64,000 bases of DNA from Nesterenkonia sp. E16_10 (GCF_017347085.1 NZ_JADPSA010000002.1:1-64000); one strand, 5' to 3'. Counted from the first letter of the stretch, positions 54,092-63,463 are shown. Numbers and translations are program-made. Notes: generated from the letters alone by a model not told the origin.

Positions 54092-54699
54092 GCACACCCC
54101 GCATCGGGGTCCTGGCGCTGCAGGGGGCCGTGGCCGAGCATGCCCGCGCCCTGCGCGCGGCTGGCGCTGAGGTCTCCACCGTGCGTCGACCCTCCGAGCT
54201 CGAGGGCCTGGACGGGCTGATCGTGCCCGGCGGGGAATCCACCACCATGGCCCGGCTGGCCGCCCCGGTGGGGTTGCTGGGGTCCATCCGGGAGCGGCAC
54301 GCCGAGGGCATGGCGATGTTCGGGACCTGTGCCGGGATGATCCTGATGGCGGATCAGATCCTCGACGCCGAGGCGCTCACCGGCTTCGAACGCATCGGCG
54401 GCCTGGACGTCGTGGTCCGGCGCAACGGCTATGGCGGCCAGCTGGAATCCTTCGTCGGACCGCTCGAGGTGGCAGGGCTCCCCGGGGAGGACAAGACCCC
54501 GTTGGAGGCCGTGTTCATCCGCGCCCCGGTGATCGAGTCCCTGGGCACCGAGGTGGAGGTCATCGCCTCCTGGCAGGACCGGCCGGTGGCGGTTCGGCAG
54601 GGACGGATCCTGGCGGCGAGCTTCCATCCAGAGCTGACCCCGGATCACCGGCTGCATCGATATTTCGTGGAGATCACCGCGGAGCACAAGGTCAGCTGA
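54088..54699 (+). CDS. pdxT: PLP synthase glutaminase subunit PdxT
   Basis: A 203-residue glutamine amidotransferase that feeds ammonia to PdxS. The nucleophile is Cys81 in [24 protein letters not shown] is the oxyanion-hole region and the His-Glu pair is in AASFHPEL near 177. GTG 54088 overlaps the pdxS stop. Two genes after the pspA hairpin form a complete de novo vitamin B6 operon. Confidence 0.97.
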   Translation: MSTPRIGVLALQGAVAEHARALRAAGAEVSTVRRPSELEGLDGLIVPGGESTTMARLAAPVGLLGSIRERHAEGMAMFGTCAGMILMADQILDAEALTGFERIGGLDVVVRRNGYGGQLESFVGPLEVAGLPGEDKTPLEAVFIRAPVIESLGTEVEVIASWQDRPVAVRQGRILAASFHPELTPDHRLHRYFVEITAEHKVS

Positions 54700-54773
54700 C
54701 CTGAAAAACAGATCTGGTTCGGGCATGATGTCCCGAGGATGCCGTACGCGGAACCTTCGACCATGGAGAACAC

Positions 54774-55766
54774 ATGACTGACGGACCACATCAGAGCCCC
54801 ACCGGTCCCGCCGCCCGCGCGGCAGATCCGAACACGCCCCAGGTCCAGCTGCAGATGCTCGCCGGAGACCATCCCGAGCTTCGACCGCTGATCGCGCAGA
54901 ACCCCAACACCTATCCCGAGCTGCTCCAGTGGCTGGCCGAGCTCCACGATCCAGCCGTGGACGCCGCGCTGGCCCGACGCGCTGCCGGAACCGGCCCTCG
55001 CCCCGACCCCGGGGAGGATGAGTTCTCCGCCGTGCGCCAGGAGCGCCCGCAGGACTATGCCCCGTCGCAGCCACGTCACGGCTACTACCCCGCCGCCCCG
55101 ACCGGCCCGGCTCCATGGGAGTCCCGTCCCGGTCCCGCTCCCTGGGAAGCTCCGGCCAGCCAGGCGCCCTACGCCGAACCGGAGCCGCGCCGTCGTCACG
55201 GCGGCACCTGCGCGATCCTCTTCCTGATCCTGCTGGTCGCCGCGGCCGCCGTGGTGGCCGCCTACTTCCTGATCTTCAATGGGGTCTTCAGCGGCGATGA
55301 CGAGCCGTCCGAGGAGACCTCGATCTCCCAGGACCAGAACGAACAGGGCCAGGACCCGGAGGAGACGGGAGCTCAGGGCGCTGAATCCGAGGCCCCCGAG
55401 GAGGAGGACGCCGAGATCGTGCGTCCCGCACCCGAGGACGCCCAGGACATCCCGGCGTTCACCGCACCCTCGGGGAACATCAACTGCATCATCGGGGAGG
55501 ATGAGCTCGAGTGCAGCATCCTCGACTACAGCTTCGACACTGAAGAGAACTGTGACGGTCCCGCACGCTTCTCGGTGGGGTCCGAGGATCCGCAGCTGGG
55601 CTGCGGCAGCACCGAGGGCGAGAACTCGGCGACCCTGCAGTACGGCCAGTCCGCCGGCAATGGTCGGTTCGCCTGCGTCTCCTCGGAGTCAGGCTTCGAG
55701 TGTTGGAACACCGAGACGGGCGACGGGTTCTTCATGGCGCGCGAGAGCTATCAGCTGCAGAACTGA
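54774..55766 (+). CDS. Surface protein, LRV-like N-terminus and Cys-containing C-terminal domain
   Basis: A 330-residue protein and paralogue of the next gene. The N-terminus (about 18-68: LQMLAGDHPELRPLIAQNPNTYPELLQWLAEL) resembles variant leucine-rich repeats. A polar linker leads to a helix (about 143-165, CAILFLILLVAAAAVVAAYFLIF), an acidic linker (170-225) and an extracellular domain (about 230-330) with NINCI, LECSILDY, GCGST, FACVS and FECWN, whose cysteines could form disulfides. GGAGAA precedes ATG 54774. Function unknown. Confidence 0.75.
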   Translation: MTDGPHQSPTGPAARAADPNTPQVQLQMLAGDHPELRPLIAQNPNTYPELLQWLAELHDPAVDAALARRAAGTGPRPDPGEDEFSAVRQERPQDYAPSQPRHGYYPAAPTGPAPWESRPGPAPWEAPASQAPYAEPEPRRRHGGTCAILFLILLVAAAAVVAAYFLIFNGVFSGDDEPSEETSISQDQNEQGQDPEETGAQGAESEAPEEEDAEIVRPAPEDAQDIPAFTAPSGNINCIIGEDELECSILDYSFDTEENCDGPARFSVGSEDPQLGCGSTEGENSATLQYGQSAGNGRFACVSSESGFECWNTETGDGFFMARESYQLQN

Positions 55767-55877
55767 TCTGGATCCACCTCACCCGGTTCCTGCGACGAGA
55801 GTACACTTCGGACGCAACGAATTGTTCACACTGAACGGCTGGCCTGGTGCTGCGTCGTCGGAACTGAAAAGGAACGC

Positions 55878-57146
55878 ATGGCTTCGAACGATCACGAGCT
55901 CAGTGCCATCGCCGCCGACCCGCGCACCGATTGGGACACTCTGCACTCGATCGCGGAGAACCACCCGGCCCTGCGCCCGACCGTCGCGGAGAACCCTGCC
56001 ACCTACCCTGAGCTGCTCGAAGCCCTCGCCTCCCTCGGTGACCCGGAGATCGACGCGGCCCTGACCCGACGGCGCGACGCCCTGGCAGCCGCCGCGGCGC
56101 AGCCGGAGCCCACAGACCCGGCGACTCCCCCAGCACTTGCAGGCACCCCGGCACAGAGCGCGCCATCGGCTCAGACCCCCGCGGACCCGTCTCCCCCGCC
56201 CCCTCCCCCTGCCCCGGCACCCGGCCAGGACGGAACCGGCAACTCTCCGATCGCCGCGCCTGCCCGGTCCGGCGCAGTCAGGTCTGCCGCGCCGCCTCGT
56301 AGGCGCCGCTCCAGGGCTCCGAAGTTCCTGCTCACCGTGCTGCTGCCGGTCCTGGTGCTGATCGCCCTGAGCGCTCTGGCGCTGTCCCTGCTGGACGGAG
56401 GGTCCCCCGAGGACTCCACCGCCGCAGAATCCCCGGCGCAGGCCCAGTCTTCCCAGGAGCCTGAGGACGAACCCGCGGAGGAGCCTGAGCCGAGCCCCAC
56501 GGAAGAACCTCCGACTCCAGACGAGCGGCGCGCCGAGCTGGCCGCGCTTCCTCAAGAGTCCAGCTGCGACTCCCCCGCCGCGGACCGCGAGGTCTTCCTG
56601 GACCTGGCCTCAGCGGCCTCAGAGAACGGCAGCTGGGTCGAGTCAGAGGACGCCACCCTGGTTCGAGACGCACTCCTCGGGCTGCAGGACAGCTGCGACA
56701 ACACGCACGCGGCGGCGTTGTTCCTGGACCTGCGCGAGTCTGAGCAGACCCCCAACGCGCTGCGCGGCACCGTTGCAGACATGGGCTCCGCCTGGATCCA
56801 GGCGTCCTTCCCCGCGCAGGGCCAGCCGCTGAGCTCCTTCGTCTCCCCCGATGGCAATGTGGTCTGCGAGCTCGCAGACACGCTGCGCTGCCGGGTGCTG
56901 CAGCACAGCTTCAGCGCACCCGAGGGGTGCACCGAGGGTGTCACCTACGCCATCCGGGTGGACCGCACCGCCGAACCCGACTGCGAGAACCCGGTGCCCC
57001 AGCAGGGGCAGCAGGTGCTGGGCTACGGGCAGACGGCCTCGAACGAGTTCTTCGCCTGCACCTCCTTCCAGTCGCAGATGTCCTGCTGGAACCAGCTCAC
57101 CGGGGAAGGCATCAACCTCTCCGCGAGCCGCAACTTCACCTACTGA
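55878..57146 (+). CDS. Surface protein, paralogue of the preceding gene
   Basis: A 422-residue protein with the same plan: LRV-like N-terminus (about 10-68, HSIAENHPALRPTVAENPATYPELLEAL), Pro-rich linker, helix near 150-172 (FLLTVLLPVLVLIALSALALSLL), acidic linker, and a C-terminal domain with VVCELADTLRCRVLQ, EGCTEGV, YGQTASNEFFACTS and MSCWNQL. It has an extra middle domain (about 215-315) not in the shorter paralogue. AAAAGGAA precedes ATG 55878. The 3' end overlaps the convergent transporter gene by seven bases. Function unknown. Confidence 0.75.
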   Translation: MASNDHELSAIAADPRTDWDTLHSIAENHPALRPTVAENPATYPELLEALASLGDPEIDAALTRRRDALAAAAAQPEPTDPATPPALAGTPAQSAPSAQTPADPSPPPPPPAPAPGQDGTGNSPIAAPARSGAVRSAAPPRRRRSRAPKFLLTVLLPVLVLIALSALALSLLDGGSPEDSTAAESPAQAQSSQEPEDEPAEEPEPSPTEEPPTPDERRAELAALPQESSCDSPAADREVFLDLASAASENGSWVESEDATLVRDALLGLQDSCDNTHAAALFLDLRESEQTPNALRGTVADMGSAWIQASFPAQGQPLSSFVSPDGNVVCELADTLRCRVLQHSFSAPEGCTEGVTYAIRVDRTAEPDCENPVPQQGQQVLGYGQTASNEFFACTSFQSQMSCWNQLTGEGINLSASRNFTY

Positions 57147-58132
57147 GCCTGACCGGACCCCGGCACCGCTGATCGGCGGGAGTCCGGGAAGAGCACCCAC
57201 GGAATGAACCAGACGCAGAAGGTCATGCCCAAGAGCTCGATCAGAGACTGCATGACCACCACGATCGCGGCGGTCTCCCAGCCCGCGGGCAGCGCCAGCG
57301 CGAAGGGCAGCACGATGAAGGAGTTGCGGGTGCCCATCGAGAACGCCAGCGTGCGTCCCTGTGCCAGGTCCAGGCCTGCCACGCTGGCCAGGGTCCTCGA
57401 GAACAACAGGCTGGTCGCCAGGAACAGCGCCACCACTCCCAGGACGATCGGCAGCAGATGCAGGTCCGCCAGGACCGCACCGACGTTCGCGATGGCGACG
57501 AGCAGCACCACCACCGCCAGCAGCGGCACCGGTCCCCACCCCAGGCGGTCGACGGCGGCGGCCACTGCCGGTCGGCGTGCGGCCCAGGCCTCGGTCAGGA
57601 CGGCCAGTCCCAGCGGCAGCAGCACCACGACGACGGCGGGCCAGATGTCTGCCGGCGCGAACACCACCCGCAGGTCAGCATCTGAGATCAGCCACAGGTA
57701 CAACGGCAGGAGCAGCAGCTGGAGCACCAGCAGCACCGGGGTCAGTGCGGTCGCCCGGGCGGCGTCGCCTGAGCCCAGCTGGCTGAAGCTGATGAACCAG
57801 TCGGTGCACGGCACCAGCAGCACCAGGAGCAGGCCCAGCTGCAGGGCCTGATCATCCGGGAGGAACTGGACCATCACCCAGACCGCTGCCGGCAGCAGGA
57901 CGAAGTTCCCGAACAGGGCCGCCGCCATGAAGCGCCCCTCGGCGAACGCTGCGGGCACCGCCGCCATCGGCACCTGGGTGAACGTCGCGTAGAGCAGCAG
58001 CCCCAGGACCGGCCAGAGCAGCGCATCGGCGGTGCCGGCCAGCTGCGGTGCCAGCGTGCCCAGGACCAGTCCCAGCAGGACGGCGCCGAGGTAGAGCCAG
58101 ACCTGGTGGCGCTCGAGCTTCTGGCGTCTCAT
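57140..58132 (-). CDS. ACR3/BASS-family transporter
   Basis: A 330-residue polytopic protein with about ten hydrophobic helices. The run LLVLLVPCTDWFISFSQLGSGD (near 108-128) resembles the Cys-containing PCTDW helix of ACR3-type arsenite exporters, and the second repeat has AFSMGTRNSFIVLPFAL. The family exports arsenite or imports bile acids and other anions. No arsR or arsenate reductase gene is beside it, so the arsenic role is uncertain. ATG 58132 begins MRRQKLERHQVW. Convergent overlap with the gene on its left by seven bases. Confidence 0.82.
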   Translation of the reverse strand: MRRQKLERHQVWLYLGAVLLGLVLGTLAPQLAGTADALLWPVLGLLLYATFTQVPMAAVPAAFAEGRFMAAALFGNFVLLPAAVWVMVQFLPDDQALQLGLLLVLLVPCTDWFISFSQLGSGDAARATALTPVLLVLQLLLLPLYLWLISDADLRVVFAPADIWPAVVVVLLPLGLAVLTEAWAARRPAVAAAVDRLGWGPVPLLAVVVLLVAIANVGAVLADLHLLPIVLGVVALFLATSLLFSRTLASVAGLDLAQGRTLAFSMGTRNSFIVLPFALALPAGWETAAIVVVMQSLIELLGMTFCVWFIPWVLFPDSRRSAVPGSGQAQ

Positions 58133-58339
58133 CGGTCCGGCTCCTCCTGACTCTGCTCACCACCGTGTCGGTGCACGACACTCTGCCACAGGCCCGAGAC
58201 TCCGGCCGAGGGGACCTACGGCTCTACTCGCGCGGAGTGGTCCGCTGCATGGTGGAGAGACCAGCGGCCGTTCAGCCTCCGTCGATCCTCGCGCTGACGA
58301 TGAGTCCCGCCATCCTCCAGATCGAGAGGCGCAGAGCAC

Positions 58340-59719
58340 ATGGATCCCACAGAGACCCGGGACCAGGAGATCGCCAGGTTGTCTGAGGAGGTCGCCCGGC
58401 TGCGGTCGCGGCTCGAGACCCAGCAGGTGCAGCCGCCGCCCACACGCACACGCCGGGCCGCCAGAGGACGCGCGTTCCTCGCGACGCTGCTGATCCTGCT
58501 CGGTGTGGTCATGGCCCCGCTCGCCGTCGTCGCCGCGTGGACGAAGGCCGAGGTCAACGACACCGATCAGTTCGTCGCGACGATGGCACCGATCATCGAG
58601 GACCCCGCCTTCCAGGCCTTTCTGGTCGAGGAGATCACCGCGGCGATCAACGAGGAGATCGACATCGAGACGGTCACCTCCGACCTCTTCGACGGGATCG
58701 CGACGTTGGACCTTCCACCCCGGGCCTCCGACGCGCTCCAGCTGCTCGAACAGCCCGCAGTGGAAGGCGCGCAGTCCCAGATCCGGTCCACCACCGAGCG
58801 GCTCATCGCCTCTGACACCTTTGAGCAGGTCTGGGACCAGGCGCTGCGGATCAGCCACGCCCGGCTGATCGCCGCGCTCAGCGGAGACACCTCCGGCGCC
58901 GTCGTGATCAGCGAATCCGGCGAGGTAGGCATCCAGCTCGGACCCCTCGTCGCCTCCGTCAAGGAACAATTGACCGCGCAGGGGTTTGCGCTGGCCGAGC
59001 GGATCCCCGAGGTCGATCGGACACTCGTCGTCGCGCAGTCCGATGAGCTCGTCCAGGCACGAACCGCCTACCAGGCGGTGGATGTGCTCGGATTCGTGCT
59101 CCCCTGGGTGGGCATCGGCCTGATCACGCTCGGCGTCCTCGTCGCGGGGCGGAGGGCGAGGGCGTTGATCTGGGCCGGGGTCGGCCTGGCGTTCGCGATG
59201 GCCTTGCTCGCGATCGGCGTCGCGCTCGGACGTGTCCTCGCGGTCGCCGCGGTCTCGCCGCAGTACCTGCCCCCGGAGGCCGCCGAGGCGATCTACGACG
59301 CCCTGGTGCCCCTGCTCTACTCCACCGCGCTCGCCCTCGGCACGGCTGGCGTCACCCTCGCGGCCCTCAGCTACTTCGCCGGTCCGTTCCGCGGGGCCGT
59401 CGCGGTACGACGCCTGACCGTGGACTCGGCCGAACACCTCCGAGCGGCAGCGGAGAACGCCGGGGTGACCACGGGCCGGTTCGGCGCGTTCCTGCACCGT
59501 GCCCGCCGCTCCATCCGGATCGGCATCACCGTCATCGGCGCCGCGGTCGTGCTGCTTCTCAGGCCGTTGACCCCGGAGGTGATCCTGTGGACCGTATGCG
59601 GTGCGCTCCTGGCCATCGTGCTGCTCGAACTGCTGCAGCGGCCACCCTCCGTGGAGGCTGAGCCTGCGCAGCCTCGGGCGCCGGCAGCAGCGCATGGAGA
59701 GTCGGGGGCGGCGCGGTGA
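58340..59719 (+). CDS. Polytopic membrane protein with N-terminal coiled coil
   Basis: A 459-residue protein not assigned to a named family. Residues 6-30 are a short coiled coil (EIARLSEEVARLRSRLE). Helix 1 (about 45-68) is followed by a 190-residue extracellular alpha-rich domain (AEVNDTDQFVATMAPIIEDPAFQAF), then helices near 255-275, 285-305, 330-350 and two at 395-430. Many actinobacteria encode similar proteins, without known function. The TGA stop abuts the stop of the convergent antiporter (TGATCA). ATG 58340 is weakly supported by a ribosome site, so the start may vary. Confidence 0.72.
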   Translation: MDPTETRDQEIARLSEEVARLRSRLETQQVQPPPTRTRRAARGRAFLATLLILLGVVMAPLAVVAAWTKAEVNDTDQFVATMAPIIEDPAFQAFLVEEITAAINEEIDIETVTSDLFDGIATLDLPPRASDALQLLEQPAVEGAQSQIRSTTERLIASDTFEQVWDQALRISHARLIAALSGDTSGAVVISESGEVGIQLGPLVASVKEQLTAQGFALAERIPEVDRTLVVAQSDELVQARTAYQAVDVLGFVLPWVGIGLITLGVLVAGRRARALIWAGVGLAFAMALLAIGVALGRVLAVAAVSPQYLPPEAAEAIYDALVPLLYSTALALGTAGVTLAALSYFAGPFRGAVAVRRLTVDSAEHLRAAAENAGVTTGRFGAFLHRARRSIRIGITVIGAAVVLLLRPLTPEVILWTVCGALLAIVLLELLQRPPSVEAEPAQPRAPAAAHGESGAAR

Positions 59720-60958
59720 TCAGGGAAGCGGGATGTCGGAGGGCTGCTCCTGGCCGTTGCCGCCGTTGTGGCTCTCGGACCAGCGATGGTAGGCCGCCAC
59801 CAGCGGGACAGAGCTGAGTCCGTGAAGGACGACGCTGAGCGCGATGGTGACGACCACCGTGGTCAGCACCACCTCGCCCTCCGGGACCCCGCGCTGGAGA
59901 ACGATGAGCGCGAACACCAGCGAGGCCAGTCCTCGCGGACCGAACCACCCGATGAAGACCACCGTCTGCCACGGGACCCCACGGCCGGCGAAGGCGATCG
60001 CCACAGGGACCATCCGGATCAGGGTCAGACTGAGCGTGGCATAGAGGAGCACCTGCCAGGTGATGTTCGGGATGACCAGGGTGAAGGCGAGTGCTCCGAA
60101 TCCGATCCACACGACGGCTGCGAGGAGACCGCCGGTCTCCTCGGTGAGCGGAATGACGGCAGACGCTTGTGCCCCCGAGACGCTTCCAAAGGCGAGCCCG
60201 CCGACGAAGGCGGCGATGAACGCGCTGCCGCCGAGCGTCAGCGCCATCGTGTAGGCGAGCAGCGCCGTCGAGAGGAGCAGCACCTGACGCCACTCGCTCC
60301 TGATCCAGCCGCGTCGGTCGGCGAAACGAAACAGCAGCCCACCCAGGATCCCGGCGGCGATCCCGCCGGCGAGCCCCCAGCCGATCTGGGTGATCATGTT
60401 GCTGATCACCGCCGAGATGACTCTGGTCTGCAGCTCCGCGTTCGCGATCTCGAGCGCGACCAGGAAGAAGGGTACCGCCAGTCCGTCATTGAGCCCGCTC
60501 TCCACATCCAGCGAGTGCCGCACGCGGGTCACCACCGCCGGGTCGGAGACGACCTTCTGGCCCAGCGCCGCGTCGGTGGGGGCCAGCATCGTGGCAAGCA
60601 GGAACACGGAGGCCAGGGCCACGGTGGGGAAGATGAGCACCCCGACGCCGATCCCGGCGAGCATCGTCAGAGGCAGCCCGATCAGCAGGAGTCGTCTGGG
60701 CCATCCGAGCGTGTAGCGACGCGCGCCGAAGTCCAACCGGGTGGCGTCGCTGAAGAGGATGAGAACGAGCGCGAGCTCGGCCACCCGCTGGACCGCTTCT
60801 GATTCCACCGAGATGTCGAGAACGCCGAGCATCGACCCGCCGAACAGGAAGCCCGCGGCGGCGAGGAACAGCGCAGGAGTGATTCCGCGCCGGTCCAGCG
60901 GCCCGGAGAGCGCGCTCCAGAAGATGATGATCGCCAGTATCGTCGCTGCCACCACCAT
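59720..60958 (-). CDS. Cation:proton antiporter (NhaP/CPA1-like)
   Basis: A 412-residue protein with about 12 helices that fits the CPA superfamily. It has LAPTDAALGQKVVSDPAV, the signature of the ion-binding helix, and ESGLNDGLAVPFFLV, typical of NhaP-type exchangers, with Asp residues at the expected positions. It should exchange Na+ or K+ for H+ and help with salt and pH stress. Shorter than most CPA1 proteins because it lacks a C-terminal cytosolic domain. ATG 60958 (MVVAATILAII). It is convergent with the membrane protein on its left. Confidence 0.88.
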   Translation of the reverse strand: MVVAATILAIIIFWSALSGPLDRRGITPALFLAAAGFLFGGSMLGVLDISVESEAVQRVAELALVLILFSDATRLDFGARRYTLGWPRRLLLIGLPLTMLAGIGVGVLIFPTVALASVFLLATMLAPTDAALGQKVVSDPAVVTRVRHSLDVESGLNDGLAVPFFLVALEIANAELQTRVISAVISNMITQIGWGLAGGIAAGILGGLLFRFADRRGWIRSEWRQVLLLSTALLAYTMALTLGGSAFIAAFVGGLAFGSVSGAQASAVIPLTEETGGLLAAVVWIGFGALAFTLVIPNITWQVLLYATLSLTLIRMVPVAIAFAGRGVPWQTVVFIGWFGPRGLASLVFALIVLQRGVPEGEVVLTTVVVTIALSVVLHGLSSVPLVAAYHRWSESHNGGNGQEQPSDIPLP

Positions 60959-61161
60959 GGGGGTCCGCTTTCGCTTGCACCCGGTCCTGCCGCATCGAAG
61001 GGTTCCGCGGCCAGGATCCGGGGGTCTGGGCCCGAGGCTACCCGCGGCTCCACCGCCGAGACAGGGACCAAGTACCCGCGTCGCGGATTGCAGAGTCTCG
61101 ACGTTCAGCCCAAGCTGCTGAGCGACCCTTGCCAGAGCGTCTGAATGAACAGCATCTCGGA

Positions 61162-61950
61162 CTAGTCAGAAGATTCTTCGTCTTCGTGGCGCTCGAGGTC
61201 CTCCATCTGACGCGGGTTGTCTGGACCGAATTCCGCCTCACGTTCCTGGCGATTTGTCTCCAAGACGTGTTCGTAGGCGTCGAGCAGGGATTCGTCATCC
61301 GAATGTCGGGTTCGGTATCTGAGGCCTCCCACGTCCGGGGAGTCCCCCGTCAGGATGAAGACGCGTCCCTCTTCTCGCCCGGCACCGTAGTAGATACGCC
61401 CGTAGGGGCCTACACCGTTGCTGTTGTTCACATTCTCGGTGAGTCCCAGGTGCTTCGCGATCTCATCAGCAGTGGCATAAGCCTCCTCAAGGTCTGCCAA
61501 CTCCAGGTCAAAGTTCACGGCATGGCGGTACTTGTCACCCCCTCGCGGTCGAGCAGCGACTTCGGTATCGTGGCGTTCTGCAGTCCATCGTTCGCCGTCG
61601 ATGGTCGCCACGTCGTCACCGAAGTGTTCTCGCATGACCTCCACGACGATCTCCAGTTCTGCGAGTTGCTCTTCCTGGGTGTAGCCGCCATCGACATCGA
61701 TCAACCCCTCACGCGAGGCGCTCTCACCTGATGGTGATCCATTCTCTGGCTCCAGAGTCGCCTCCGAACCCTCATGGGCTGGACGGTCTGTCCCTGGTAT
61801 CTGTTCTGCTTCGGAGCATCCACTAAGCACGACCGATCCGACCAGAAGACATCCCACCAACCGGTCGGGCAGCAACCCCCTCCGCCGGTGCTGCCCTTCC
61901 AGGGACACCGGGTTTTCTTCTGGCTTAGCGGTCTTCACGGTTCGCTTCAC
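61162..61950 (-). CDS. Lipoprotein, tandem paralogue A
   Basis: A 262-residue predicted lipoprotein. Basic N-terminus (MKRTVKTAKPEENPV), then a helix and lipobox LSGC in LLVGSVVLSGCSEAEQ. The mature part is acidic: GGYTQEEQLAELEIVVEVMREHFGDD, VNNSNGVGPYGRIYYGAGREEGRVFILTG and a tail rich in Glu/Asp. GTG 61950 follows GGAGGAACC and matches the start of its paralogue; the frame from TTG 61971 is unlikely. It is closely similar to the gene at 62071. Function unknown; the codon use and base content look less GC-rich than the core genes. Confidence 0.8.
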   Translation of the reverse strand: MKRTVKTAKPEENPVSLEGQHRRRGLLPDRLVGCLLVGSVVLSGCSEAEQIPGTDRPAHEGSEATLEPENGSPSGESASREGLIDVDGGYTQEEQLAELEIVVEVMREHFGDDVATIDGERWTAERHDTEVAARPRGGDKYRHAVNFDLELADLEEAYATADEIAKHLGLTENVNNSNGVGPYGRIYYGAGREEGRVFILTGDSPDVGGLRYRTRHSDDESLLDAYEHVLETNRQEREAEFGPDNPRQMEDLERHEDEESSD

Positions 61951-62070
61951 GGTTCCTCCGGAGCCGGACAAAAGTTCTTGTCAGAACAGTAATCGTCTAT
62001 CAGCATCACGACCATAAACGACCCTGGGCTTCATCGAGACACTGGTCAGTCCCCCGGTCGGTGCAGCAGT

Positions 62071-62853
62071 TTAACCGGACTCCTCGTGGTCTATCTCAAG
62101 TTCTTCCGGATCGATAGGAGTATCCGGACTGTACTTTTCCCTGTTTTCCCGGCGAAACTCGTCAATTATGCGTTCATAGGTGCCAATGATGGATTCGTCA
62201 TCTGAAGGCCGGGTCTGGTACGTAGCTCCTGCTGGTTCCGAGGAGTCTGCGGTGAGGAGAAAGATACGTCCTTCTTCTCGTCCGGCACCGTAGTAGATAC
62301 GTCCATGGGGACCGATCCCGTTGCTGTTGTTCTCATTCTCGGTGAGCCCCAGTTCCTTGGCGATCTCATCTGCGAGGGCATAGGTTTCTTCCAGGTCCTG
62401 GGGTGAGATGTTGAACTCGATCCCGTGGCGATAGACATCGCCTCCCTGCGGCATCGCAGAGACCTCTGCGTCGTGGCGCTGTGCAGTCCAAGGCTCGCCA
62501 TCGATGGTCGCCACGTCACCACCGAAGTGTTCTCGCATGACCGCCACGACGATCTCCAGTTCTGCGAGCTGCTCATCCTGGGTGTAGCCGCCCTCGACAT
62601 CGACCAACCCCTCACGCGAGGTGCTCTCACCTGAGGGTGATCCATTCTCTGGGTCCAGAGTCGCCCCAGAACCTTGGTGGGCTAGATCGTCTGTCCCTGG
62701 CGGCTGTTCTGCTTCGGAGCATCCACTAAGCACGACCGATCCGATCAAAAGACATCCCACCAACCGGGCGGGCAGCAACCCCCTCCGCCGGTGCAGCTGT
62801 TCCGAGACCCCAGGGCTGCTTTCAGGCTTAGCGGTCTTCACGGTTCGCTTCAC
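62071..62853 (-). CDS. Lipoprotein, tandem paralogue B
   Basis: A 260-residue predicted lipoprotein with the same signal, lipobox LSGC and mature domain as its neighbour; over GGYTQ to the REHFGGDVATIDGE region the two are about 80% identical. The tail (YSPDTPIDPEELEIDHEESG) differs. GTG 62853 follows GGAGG. The gene pair probably arose by duplication, with recent divergence of the C-terminus. The GC content drops in both genes and the gaps around them, suggesting an accessory region. Function unknown. Confidence 0.8.
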   Translation of the reverse strand: MKRTVKTAKPESSPGVSEQLHRRRGLLPARLVGCLLIGSVVLSGCSEAEQPPGTDDLAHQGSGATLDPENGSPSGESTSREGLVDVEGGYTQDEQLAELEIVVAVMREHFGGDVATIDGEPWTAQRHDAEVSAMPQGGDVYRHGIEFNISPQDLEETYALADEIAKELGLTENENNSNGIGPHGRIYYGAGREEGRIFLLTADSSEPAGATYQTRPSDDESIIGTYERIIDEFRRENREKYSPDTPIDPEELEIDHEESG

Positions 62854-63259
62854 GGGTCCTCCGGTGCCGAGCAGTAGTCCTTGTCAGCGTAATACTCGTG
62901 GACCAGTCTCACGGCCTCACCCCGGGCTTTGACCTGTGGGAATGACCTTCTAGCTCAACCTCGTACGCCGTGACCCCACGCCCTGGATTATTCGTGACCT
63001 CCTCGATGCGCCGGTGCACGAGGAAAGCGCCACGCCCCTACCTCAAGAGTTCCGGAGCCGCGCCACCGCACTCGTGCGCGAGTTCAGACCGCTCGAACGG
63101 ACCGCGGGCGCCTCGGCCCCTAAGACGTCACCTTGCACTCCTAGCTCGTGAGGAGCCCTTGGACCCGGGCACGATCCGCGAGGCGTCTAGAGCAATGCTC
63201 CACTGGATTCTCGAAACAATCCCGAAGTCAGAATGGAGTCTAGAAACCGCAGGGCAAAG
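62854..63259. other. Gene-poor accessory stretch with possible coding remnant
   Basis: No complete gene is visible in these 406 bp. An open frame without a start codon runs 62954-63151 (begins LNLVRRDPTPWIIRDLLDAP) and a second plus-strand frame continues to 63326 with REEPLDPGTIREASRAML. The second runs into the tRNA terminator and tRNA, so it cannot be an intact gene. The switch of plausible sequence from one frame to the other suggests a decayed, frameshifted gene, but this is weak. Confidence 0.3.
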
Positions 63260-63300
63260 CAAAAGGCCCCCGACCCGGTTTATCCCCGGGTCGGGGGCCT
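63260..63300 (-). terminator. Intrinsic terminator of tRNA-fMet
   Basis: Stem AGGCCCCCGACCCG (63264-63277) pairs perfectly with CGGGTCGGGGGCCT (63287-63300), with one further G-C pair and a 7-base loop. On the minus strand it is followed by TTTTGC, a short U-tract. It lies eight bases after the tRNA 3' end. Confidence 0.9.
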
Positions 63301-63307
63301 CATCTCG

Positions 63308-63381
63308 TTGCGGGGGCAAGATTTGAACTTGCGACCTCCGGGTTATGAGCCCGGCGAGCTACCGAACTGCTCCACCCCGCG
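63308..63381 (-). tRNA. Initiator tRNA-Met (CAT)
   Basis: 74 bases on the minus strand without encoded CCA. The acceptor begins CGCGGGG and ends CCCCGCA, so the first pair is a C-A mismatch, the hallmark of bacterial initiator tRNA. The anticodon loop CTCATAA is closed by three G-C pairs (GGG/CCC), the other initiator mark. The T arm has GTTCAAATC. Flanked by a clear promoter and terminator. Confidence 0.97.
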
Positions 63382-63394
63382 TTGCGACTTGTTT

Positions 63395-63423
63395 AGTCTA
63401 CGCACACATTGACTGTGTGCAAA
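63395..63423 (-). promoter_or_regulatory. Promoter of tRNA-fMet
   Basis: On the minus strand a -35 TTTGCA (63423-63418), a 17-bp spacer and a -10 TAGACT (63400-63395). Transcription should start near 63388, about seven bases before the tRNA. The spacer holds a 7-bp inverted repeat GCACACA-TTGAC-TGTGTGC (63402-63420). Confidence 0.7.
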
Positions 63424-63463
63424 ATCAGAATGAACGACTTGGTGTGTGACCTCTGACACCCGC

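Noticed and set aside
54689-54702. AGGTCAGCTGACCT palindrome at the pdxT stop as a terminator
   Set aside because: A five-pair stem with a four-base loop and no T-run; likely chance.
62970-63326. 118-codon frame before the tRNA gene
   Set aside because: It reads through the tRNA terminator and into the tRNA; at best its early part is a decayed remnant.
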